Assembly (NCBI GenBank): GCA_964578745.1
Contig: CAZODZ010000078.1
Location: 1-6,430 of the forward strand
Length of the DNA stretch: 6,430 nt
From: SKVJ01 sp964578745
GTDB taxonomy: Bacteria > Chloroflexota > Dehalococcoidia > GIF9 > AB-539-J10
Direction: 5' to 3'
Below the pieces are notes generated by a model. The model was not told the DNA's origin. It was given only the letters and a program-made list of their open reading frames with translations, and did not search any database. How positions within the stretch are numbered: the stretch's first letter is position 1; each line of letters begins with the position of its first letter. Positions 1-5,477 of the stretch are shown piece by piece. Position numbers and translations under genes: made by a program.

Positions 1-404
1 GCCGCAAACCGCTCAATAGAGCGAAGGTATGTCTGTTCCATGGAAGTTGTAAGCGTGCCCGGCATCCCCTGCGACAGGTTATGCAGTGTCTTGGTCGTCT
101 CGAAGTACTCAGGCGAGCCAGTGATTATCATCCACTCAACATCAATGCCAAGCTGGTCCAGAAGCGGGATGGAGCTGAAGAGCATCTCCGCCACTCCACC
201 ACCTTTTGCACTCGAGTTCAGTTCGAGCAGAGTCATGCCCTTGAGTTGCGACGCAATCCTGAGAAGGCGGTCGATCGCTTCCTGGCCGACTACAGAGACA
301 TATTCCTCCACGCTCGGCACGGAAAACGGCCGCCAGCCTGCGCGGGCACTATAGACTATTCCATCCTCACGGGGATATGGACAGCTACCAGCACTAGAAG
401 ACAT
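1..404 (-). CDS. treT: Trehalose synthase TreT-type glycosyltransferase (GT4), N-terminal part
   Basis: The gene reads leftward and is cut by the window edge after 134 codons. The visible part matches the N-terminal domain of the TreT/trehalose phosphorylase group: an approach segment PSVEEYVSVVG (residues 30-40), the glycine-rich NSSAKGGGVAEML (63-75), which in GT4 enzymes sits at the donor site, a second strand LGIDVEWMIITG (85-96), and TKTLHNLSQG (104-113). TreT makes trehalose from NDP-glucose and glucose in one reversible step in the cytoplasm. The ATG at 404-402 is chosen because an in-frame TGA lies three codons upstream and GGGTGA sits about 6 nt before it; a second ATG at 408-406 is out of frame and stops at once. 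It lies 62 nt downstream of the sugar-nucleotide synthase on the same strand, so one transcript is likely. The C-terminal NDP-binding half is not visible, so a phosphorylase (TreP) cannot be excluded. Confidence 0.8.
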   Translation of the reverse strand, partial: MSSSAGSCPYPREDGIVYSARAGWRPFSVPSVEEYVSVVGQEAIDRLLRIASQLKGMTLLELNSSAKGGGVAEMLFSSIPLLDQLGIDVEWMIITGSPEYFETTKTLHNLSQGMPGTLTTSMEQTYLRSIERFA

Positions 405-466
405 ACATGCTCACCCAGGATCCACACATCAGACAGGGTCGCTATGCGCCCGGGACAGACCCATGC

Positions 467-1510
467 CTACTTGAACTCAAGGACGCTGTCATCCGCGAGG
501 AATACATCAGCCCTCACTTCCGAATCAGCGCCCACTATACGCGAACGGGCGCCAACTATGCTGTCAGTAAGGACGAGTTTACCACTCAGTTGTGCCCCAT
601 CCATCACGATTGAGTTGACGATTTTCGCGCCCGATACCTTCACGTCGGGGCCCAGGGTCACATCGGGCCCAATGCAGCAGTCCTCCACAACACAACCCTC
701 TGCAATGGAGACCGGCTCCACAAGTTCACAACGCGTGACAACTGCGCCTGGCGATACCCCACAGTGACCAGCCGTCATGCCGGGCACGGGTGCCGATGCG
801 CGCAGGAGTACACGATTGGCCTCAAGGATATCAGCGCGCGTACCTGTATCGAGCCACCAGCCCAACAGCTCGTGACTGACAACTGTTCTCCCCATGTCGA
901 GGAGTTTCTGTATTGCGTCCGTAATCTCCAATTCGCCGCGCCAGGAGGGGCCAATCTGGTCGATGGCCTCATGCACGGCGCGGGTAAACACATACGCTCC
1001 AACCAGAGCGAGATTGCTTCTGGGCTGTGCGGGTTTCTCGACCAGGCGCACTACCTTACCAGTCTCGTCGAGCTCTGCGACGCCGAAGCGTCGCGGATCA
1101 GCCACCGCTTTCAGCAGCACAAGCCCATCGGGTTTGCGCGACTCGAATTCTTCTACCACTGGAGCCACTCCACCCTCTATCAGGTTGTCACCCAGAAACA
1201 TCAGAAAGTCGGAATCACCGAGGAACCAGCGCGAGACCTTCACAGCGTGGGCAAGCCCCCCGGCAACCTCCTGGATCGCGTACGTCACATTCAGATCCCA
1301 GGCTGAGCCGTCGACAACGGCCTCGCGGATACGAATACTGGAGTCAGGGGAGACCACGATGCACACATCACGTATACCGGCTTCAGCTATCTGATCAAGC
1401 ACGTACGAGAGTATGGGGCGGTTTGCGACGGGTATGAGGTGCTTGGGAGTCGAATGAGTAACGGGTCGCAATCGCGTCCCTTTGCCAGCACATAGCACAA
1501 GCGCTTTCAT
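467..1510 (-). CDS. Glucose-1-phosphate nucleotidyltransferase, long RmlA type
   Basis: This 347-residue cytoplasmic enzyme should join glucose-1-phosphate to an NTP, releasing pyrophosphate and NDP-glucose. The N-terminal Rossmann-like domain shows the nucleotide loop LCAGKGTRLRP (6-16), PKHLIPV with the catalytic-type lysine (K23), a GLAHAV segment (85-90), the metal-binding GDN (107-109), FGVAELD (142-148), VEKP (157-160), GELEITDAIQ (192-201) and WWLDTGT (218-224). Residues about 245-335 are hexapeptide-like repeats (GPDVTLGPDV and neighbours), a left-handed beta helix. This architecture and length fit the long glucose-1-phosphate thymidylyltransferase subfamily rather than the ~290-residue RmlA. 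Annotated relatives are called dTDP-glucose synthases, but the neighbours here are trehalose genes, so I infer it feeds NDP-glucose to TreT and/or TPS; base specificity cannot be read. The ATG at 1510 has GGAGAGGAGAA about 5 nt upstream. The stop is TAG at 469-467. Confidence 0.92.
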   Translation of the reverse strand: MKALVLCAGKGTRLRPVTHSTPKHLIPVANRPILSYVLDQIAEAGIRDVCIVVSPDSSIRIREAVVDGSAWDLNVTYAIQEVAGGLAHAVKVSRWFLGDSDFLMFLGDNLIEGGVAPVVEEFESRKPDGLVLLKAVADPRRFGVAELDETGKVVRLVEKPAQPRSNLALVGAYVFTRAVHEAIDQIGPSWRGELEITDAIQKLLDMGRTVVSHELLGWWLDTGTRADILEANRVLLRASAPVPGMTAGHCGVSPGAVVTRCELVEPVSIAEGCVVEDCCIGPDVTLGPDVKVSGAKIVNSIVMDGAQLSGKLVLTDSIVGARSRIVGADSEVRADVFLADDSVLEFK

Positions 1511-1562
1511 CTGGTTCTCCTCTCCACATCCTCTTTCAGACTGCAGCGAATGTGTGCCGACA

Positions 1563-1592
1563 AGTCTATTGAATGAGGCACGAGGGGGTCAA
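1563..1592 (-). promoter_or_regulatory. Putative sigma70 promoter for the nucleotidyltransferase-treT unit
   Basis: Reading leftward, TTGACC (1592-1587) and TAGACT (1568-1563) are separated by 18 bp. The predicted start of transcription is near 1556, giving a leader of about 46 nt before the ATG at 1510. The -35 is 5/6 and the -10 is 4/6 to consensus, so this is plausible but weaker than the promoter facing the other way. Confidence 0.42.
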
Positions 1593-1619
1593 TGTTGAAC
1601 GTGCTGTGCCGTGTCGAGA

Positions 1620-1648
1620 TTGAGTCGCCAGAGCGGGACGCGTATAAT
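1620..1648 (+). promoter_or_regulatory. Sigma70 promoter for the TPS-TPP gene
   Basis: A -35 box TTGAGT (1620-1625) and a perfect -10 box TATAAT (1643-1648) are spaced by exactly 17 bp. Transcription would start near 1655, giving a ~46-nt leader. The promoter lies inside any longer reading of the downstream gene from 1611, so it also supports the ATG at 1701 as the start codon. Confidence 0.72.
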
Positions 1649-1661
1649 CGAGGGTCCGGGA

Positions 1662-1690
1662 CTTCACCGCAGTTGCTCGGTGGGGGAGGA
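1662..1690 (+). promoter_or_regulatory. Ribosome binding site of TPS-TPP with overlapping hairpin
   Basis: GGGGGAGGA (1682-1690) precedes the ATG at 1701 by 10 nt and decides the start. CACCG (1665-1669) pairs with CGGTG (1678-1682) over an 8-nt loop, and the stem can be extended outward through two G-U pairs and a C-G pair (1662-1664 with 1683-1685). This would cover the 5' edge of the Shine-Dalgarno in mRNA. Any regulatory effect is inference. Confidence 0.45.
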
Positions 1691-1700
1691 TATACGACGC

Positions 1701-3893
1701 ATGGGAAGACTGCTGATCGTCTCAAATCGCCTGCCTGTTACGATCCACAGACGCAGAGGTCGGCTGCAGTTCGAGCCGAGTGCGGGCGGACTTGCAACCG
1801 GGCTGTCATCCTTCTACAAGACATCCGACTCGCTGTGGCTGGGCTGGCCCGGCATCGACCGCAAGAACTCGAACGCAGACCGCGAGGAGATCACACAAAG
1901 GCTTCTCCAGGATCACTGTTATCCCGTTTTCCTCTCACAGCGAGAGGTTGATGAGTACTACAACAAGTTCTGCAGCGCAACGATATGGCCGTTGTTTCAC
2001 TATTTCCCCCAGTACGCCACCTACTCTCCATCGGCGTGGCAGGCATACGAGCGCGCAAACCGCACGTTCTGCGACGCAGTGGTTGATGTGTGGCAACAAG
2101 GCGACGCCATCTGGGTACACGACTTTCACCTCATGCTGCTTCCGAGAATGCTGCGTGAGCGGTTGCAGGACCCGCTCATTGGTTTCTTCCTGCACATCCC
2201 ATTCCCATCGCTGGAGATATACCGTCTGCTGCCCTGGCGCACGCAGATACTGGAAGGACTGATGGGCGCTGACCTTGTGGGGTTCCACACATGGGACTAT
2301 GCAGCGCACTTCCTTACAAGCACGCGGTACCTGTTGGGCTATGACTCGTCAATGGGACGGATAACAGGTCCTGACACCATCACGAAGGTCGACGTCTTTC
2401 CTATGGGCATCGATTACGAAAGGTTCGCGGGAACCGCGAGCACAAGAGAAGTCGATAGGGAGATCAAGAAGCTCGAAGAGAGTTTCCAGAGCCGACGTGT
2501 CATTCTGTCGGTTGACCGCCTCGACTACACGAAAGGCATCCTCCGGCGGCTCGAGGCATTCAGCACTTTTCTTGAGGAGAACCCGGACTACCGCGAGAAG
2601 CTCACATACGTAGTCGTCGTTGTGCCCTCACGTATCGGCGTCGCCCGCTATGCGCTGTTAAAGCGCCAGATAGATGAGATGGTCGGCGCCATCAATGGGA
2701 AATACGGCTCTATCGGCTGGGCACCCATCTGGTACATCTACAGGGCTATCCCATTTCCCTCGCTCGTCGCCCTCTACAGAAGGGCAGACGTGGCGCTGAT
2801 CACCCCTTTGAGAGACGGCATGAACCTGGTAGCAAAGGAGTACCTGGCATCCAAGGTAGACAGGCCCGGCGTGCTTATTCTCAGCGAGACAGCAGGATCC
2901 GCGAAGGAGCTCAGCGAGGCACTCATCGTCAACGTGAACAACACCGACGACATCGTGGCGGCGTTAAAGGAAGCGCTGCAGATGAGCGAGGCCGAGCAGG
3001 AGGAGCGTCTGCGCATCCTGCAGCGCAGACTGAGGCGGTACACCGTGAAACGCTGGGCACAGGACTTCATTGATACTCTTGAGGGCACCGTCAAGTGGCG
3101 GGAGGAGATGGGAGCACATATACTCGGTGCTCAAGCGCGCCGAAGGATGATCAAGAGCTATCAACAGGCGCAACGAAGGTTACTGTTGCTGGACTACGAC
3201 GGGACGCTGGCGCCCTTCTCAACGCGACCGAGCCGTGCCGTGCCCTCGCAGGAGGTGCTCGACCTTCTGTCGCGGCTGGCAATGGAACCAGGCACGTCGG
3301 TGGTGCTGGTCAGCGGCCGCGACAGAAAGTCGCTGGACGGCTGGTTCGGCAACCTCCCCATGGGAATGATCGCAGAGCACGGCGCGTGGCTCAAGCCGGG
3401 CAGCGAGGCTGAATGGGAAATGATAGAGCCAATGACGGGCGAGTGGAAGGAGGAGGTCCGGCCGATACTGGAACTGTATGCAGATAGAACCCCCGGCTCC
3501 TTTGTCGAGGAGAAGGACTTCTCGCTCGTATGGCAGTACCGGAGGTCAGAAACTCCCCTGGGTGAGCTGAGGGCGCGGGATCTCGTGGCCCACCTTCAGA
3601 CGCTGATTGCCAACCTAGGCCTCCAGGTGCTGGAGGGCAGCAAGGTGGTCGAGGTCAAAAACTCGGGAGTTAACAAGGGCAGAGCGGCCCTCCGCTGGGT
3701 GGCAACCCTCGAACCGGACTTCATACTGGCAATCGGCGACGACTATACGGACGAAGATCTGTTCCGGGCACTTCCGGGCAACACGTGGTCGATAAAGGTG
3801 GGACTCGGCAGCACGGCGGCGAAGTACAACCTGTCATCTCAGGGTCGGGTGGTTCCTCTGCTGCGTGACCTGTTGTCTGCTACCGAAGACTGA
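1701..3893 (+). CDS. Bifunctional trehalose-6-phosphate synthase/phosphatase (GT20-HAD fusion)
   Basis: This 730-residue protein fuses OtsA-type and OtsB-type enzymes. The synthase half (about 1-465) transfers glucose from NDP-glucose to glucose-6-phosphate. Its active-site set aligns with that known for E. coli OtsA with matching spacing: R10 in SNRLP, SAGGLATGL (27-35), Y87 and W96, D141 in VHDFHL, H165 in FLHIPFP, R273 and K278 in DRLDYTKG, and D372 and E380 in RDGMNLVAKEY. The phosphatase half (about 492-730) has HAD motif I DYDGT (D498, D500), motif II VSGRD (S538), the motif III lysine (K659 in VNKG) and motif IV GDDYTDED (D680, D681, D684), so it should convert trehalose-6-phosphate to trehalose. 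Both halves look intact. The same frame is open back to 1611, but that start lies upstream of the promoter; the ATG at 1701 has the Shine-Dalgarno and begins exactly where OtsA proteins do. It diverges from the nucleotidyltransferase-treT unit. Confidence 0.96.
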   Translation: MGRLLIVSNRLPVTIHRRRGRLQFEPSAGGLATGLSSFYKTSDSLWLGWPGIDRKNSNADREEITQRLLQDHCYPVFLSQREVDEYYNKFCSATIWPLFHYFPQYATYSPSAWQAYERANRTFCDAVVDVWQQGDAIWVHDFHLMLLPRMLRERLQDPLIGFFLHIPFPSLEIYRLLPWRTQILEGLMGADLVGFHTWDYAAHFLTSTRYLLGYDSSMGRITGPDTITKVDVFPMGIDYERFAGTASTREVDREIKKLEESFQSRRVILSVDRLDYTKGILRRLEAFSTFLEENPDYREKLTYVVVVVPSRIGVARYALLKRQIDEMVGAINGKYGSIGWAPIWYIYRAIPFPSLVALYRRADVALITPLRDGMNLVAKEYLASKVDRPGVLILSETAGSAKELSEALIVNVNNTDDIVAALKEALQMSEAEQEERLRILQRRLRRYTVKRWAQDFIDTLEGTVKWREEMGAHILGAQARRRMIKSYQQAQRRLLLLDYDGTLAPFSTRPSRAVPSQEVLDLLSRLAMEPGTSVVLVSGRDRKSLDGWFGNLPMGMIAEHGAWLKPGSEAEWEMIEPMTGEWKEEVRPILELYADRTPGSFVEEKDFSLVWQYRRSETPLGELRARDLVAHLQTLIANLGLQVLEGSKVVEVKNSGVNKGRAALRWVATLEPDFILAIGDDYTDEDLFRALPGNTWSIKVGLGSTAAKYNLSSQGRVVPLLRDLLSATED

Positions 3894-3974
3894 TTGCGGC
3901 ACAGGGTCAGGGAATCGAGCCCCTGCGTACCTGCCTTCCCGAAGCACATACTGATTGTGTCCCGCTGGAGGTCG

Positions 3975-4121
3975 CTAAAGGAATTTCTTCACACCAGTGA
4001 GAGCCAGCACGCCGATGACGATGAGTACTATTCCAACAACGATCTGAAGGAAGCTTGGTAATACCAGCACCAGAATACCCAGCACGAGGGCTATGATTCC
4101 AAACCCGGCGTTCCTATCCAC
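3975..4121 (-). CDS. Small hydrophobic membrane protein, DUF3096-like
   Basis: This 48-residue product begins with GTG (4121-4119) and ends with TAG (3977-3975). After a short polar start (MDRNAGFG) it is almost wholly hydrophobic: two membrane segments (about 8-21 and 25-42) broken by LPSF (21-24), then a basic tail VKKF. The pattern GIIALVLGILVLVLP followed by a VGIVLIVIGVLAL segment resembles DUF3096-type miniproteins as I remember them; their function is unknown. The start is well supported by a GGAGGT Shine-Dalgarno 5 nt upstream. It lies 70 nt downstream of the 163-residue gene on the same strand, so co-transcription is possible, and it converges on the TPS-TPP gene with 81 bp between the stops. 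No strong terminator with a T-tract is visible between them. Confidence 0.8.
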   Translation of the reverse strand: MDRNAGFGIIALVLGILVLVLPSFLQIVVGIVLIVIGVLALTGVKKFL

Positions 4122-4126
4122 TATGT

Positions 4127-4132
4127 ACCTCC
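4127..4132 (-). promoter_or_regulatory. Shine-Dalgarno of the membrane miniprotein
   Basis: GGAGGT on the minus strand is followed by a 5-nt spacer and GTG. This fixes the non-ATG start of the 48-residue gene. Confidence 0.75.
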
Positions 4133-4191
4133 AACCCTATTATGCAGATACCCAGTCCAGACCCAATGCCACATTACACTCTCGACCGGAT

Positions 4192-4683
4192 TTACAGGAG
4201 ACGCGGACACATAGTCTGAGCATCCGTCTGCCGCGGCATCGCACGGACGACGCCATAGAAATCCCACGGCACGCCCAGAGGCATCGCCCGGATGTCCCTG
4301 ATCTCGGCAGCTCCGGGCTCTTTCTCGCTTATCTCACGTCGCAGCGCACCCGCCGCGATGTGACCTGCTACCTTTCGTTCCGCGTCCTCGTCTTCTCCAG
4401 TTCGCACACGCTCGGCAGCATCGGCCAGCATGGCAAGGTCGGAAACAAGAAGACTCGCAAATACGATTGTCAATTCGTCCCCAACGCCATACACTGACTT
4501 GAGTCGTCGCAGGGCATCCCGCGCCTCCTGTCTCACGACAGCAAGATAGCCCTGTGCCTCATCGCCGTCTTCACGCGCCCGTAAGATCGCATAGGAGATG
4601 CGCAGAAACGACAGTTCGAGCTCCTGCTGCGCAGAACTATCCATCTCCACCCGCGCGAACGCCACTCCGAATACATGCCTCAT
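4192..4683 (-). CDS. Hypothetical soluble protein, 163 residues
   Basis: I do not recognise this family. The reading frame looks genuinely coding: no interruption over 164 codons, many GAG/GCG/CTG/GAC codons, and a composition typical of an alpha-helical cytoplasmic protein. Residues about 15-60 are rich in Glu, Arg and Leu (QQELELSFLRISYAILRARE), followed by VYGVGDELTIVFASLLVSDL (64-83), a charged stretch RTGEDEDAERK, and a C-terminal part with PLGVPWDFYGVV. There is no signal peptide, membrane segment or metal motif. I prefer the ATG at 4683, because AGGTAGG ends 5 nt before it; a GTG two codons earlier would put the Shine-Dalgarno too close. The stop TAA is followed after 70 nt by the membrane miniprotein gene on the same strand. 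No function should be assigned. Confidence 0.68.
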   Translation of the reverse strand: MRHVFGVAFARVEMDSSAQQELELSFLRISYAILRAREDGDEAQGYLAVVRQEARDALRRLKSVYGVGDELTIVFASLLVSDLAMLADAAERVRTGEDEDAERKVAGHIAAGALRREISEKEPGAAEIRDIRAMPLGVPWDFYGVVRAMPRQTDAQTMCPRLL

Positions 4684-4768
4684 CGCCACCTACCTGCGAA
4701 CCAGGGGCACGCTGCCATTCCTCGCCAACCCCGAGCGCGCCCCCACTGTATCGCGACATCCGCTTCTA

Positions 4769-4795
4769 CCACCTGCCCTTCCGCAATGCAGGTGG
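4769..4795. repeat. Perfect 8-bp inverted repeat, 11-nt loop
   Basis: CCACCTGC (4769-4776) and GCAGGTGG (4788-4795) are exact reverse complements around an 11-nt loop. Neither strand has a T-tract after the stem, so it is not a typical intrinsic terminator. It lies about 85 bp upstream of the 163-residue leftward gene and could be in its leader or be an operator; that role is inference. Confidence 0.6.
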
Positions 4796-5007
4796 GAACC
4801 CAGTGTATCAGCCAGCCATACCGCAGGCGAGCGACGGGATGAGAAACACGAGAACCGGTGAGCATTGCAACACGTTCCTGGCCACACCTCTGATAAACCA
4901 CTTAGAGGGCCCCAAACAACCGTACTTGCTCATCACCATAAGATCAACCACCCCACACACTCCAGAAAGCCTCCTGTGATTCGCTCTCCCACGACAATAG
5001 GCTTGTG

Positions 5008-5019
5008 AGTGTTCACACT
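5008..5019. repeat. Short dyad AGTGT-TC-ACACT
   Basis: Two 5-bp arms are separated by 2 bp, the size of a small operator half-site pair. It is isolated, with no promoter recognised beside it, and arms this short can arise by chance. Confidence 0.3.
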
Positions 5020-5358
5020 TGGGTCCCAGCCAGCCCTTTGTCATTCCGAGATACTCAAGCGTGGCCCCTTCGCCCTGGTGTCGAGGACTTCCATCTGACT
5101 GGCGCCCACACAGCCAACCGCAGCCGAGCGTGCTGGTTCAACAACGGTGAGGAGCACGACCTCGCTGATACCGTGGCCGAAGGCTACCTCCTTCAGACTT
5201 CCCTCCTTACTGTCACTGCAACACCCCGAGAGCCACAATGCTGCCAACACCTTATGGACTCGCAGCACACCACATAATGAATGATAGCAGTATTACCCGG
5301 AAGGGGGCGACAAGCACAAGATGTCAGCAGGTCGGGCATGCCGCCACACGCGAGTTCA

Positions 5359-5386
5359 TTGACGGCCTAGCCGCGTCGCGTACAAT
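5359..5386 (+). promoter_or_regulatory. Sigma70 promoter for the aminotransferase gene
   Basis: TTGACG (5359-5364) and TACAAT (5381-5386) are each 5/6 to consensus with a 16-bp spacer; transcription would start near 5393. The spacer contains the inverted repeat CGGC-CTA-GCCG (5363-5373), and GGCATGCC lies just upstream (5335-5342). Both are possible protein-binding sites, though neither matches an operator I know. Confidence 0.6.
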
Positions 5387-5409
5387 ACACGGACACTGAT
5401 TTCCACACA

Positions 5410-5477
5410 CCAGCGGATGCTGGACAGCGAGTCACGCTCCTGCATCCATGAAGACGATGCCGCATAAGGAGGCAGGA
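5410..5477 (+). promoter_or_regulatory. Structured 5' leader of the aminotransferase gene with ribosome binding site
   Basis: Two hairpins compete. One is CCAGC (5410-5414) with GCTGG (5419-5423). The larger is GGATGC (5415-5420) with GCATCC (5442-5447), continued inside by GG/CC (5422-5423 with 5439-5440) and AGCG/CGCT (5426-5429 with 5435-5438) around a 5-nt loop, about 12 pairs with a T-T mismatch and a 2-nt bulge. In addition TCCTGC (5438-5443) can pair with GCAGGA (5472-5477), which ends at the first base of the start codon. The Shine-Dalgarno TAAGGAGG is at 5465-5472. The pairing is seen directly; control of translation is inference. I do not recognise a named riboswitch class. Confidence 0.42.

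Larger units (their letters stand above)
4690..5358. other. Gene-poor intergenic stretch, possibly with decayed sequence
   Basis: No frame on either strand gives a recognisable protein here. The short open frames lack a Shine-Dalgarno and have odd composition (rich in Cys, Trp, His and Arg). One leftward frame from a GTG at 5268 begins with a short lipoprotein-like signal (basic start, hydrophobic VLAALWL, then LSGC), but it ends after 75 codons without any known domain, so it may be a remnant or chance. The stretch also holds the 4769-4795 stem-loop, the 5008-5019 dyad and a GGCATGCC palindrome (5335-5342). I found no tRNA-like fold and no transposase. Confidence 0.5.

Noticed and set aside
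81..1437. Long rightward open frames opposite the TreT and nucleotidyltransferase genes
   Set aside because: They are antisense shadows of two well-supported leftward genes, have Ser/Thr/Arg-rich composition without any domain, and lack ribosome binding sites.
1507..1725. Leftward 72-residue open frame across the divergent promoter region
   Set aside because: It covers both promoters and the start of TPS-TPP, has no Shine-Dalgarno and no recognisable sequence.
3908..3925. CAGGG/CCCTG hairpin as terminator between the convergent genes
   Set aside because: Only five pairs with an 8-nt loop and no T-tract on either strand; not enough to call a terminator.
4139..4166. Leftward promoter TTGGGT-16-CATAAT before the miniprotein gene
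   Set aside because: The transcription start would fall in the Shine-Dalgarno at about 4132, leaving no usable leader; likely chance or at best weak.
4093..4497. Rightward 134-residue open frame
   Set aside because: It runs opposite the 163-residue gene and the miniprotein start, and its composition (Arg, Ser, Thr, His) is that of a shadow frame.
5005..5277. Rightward 90-residue open frame
   Set aside because: No ribosome binding site, unusual composition, no recognisable motif.
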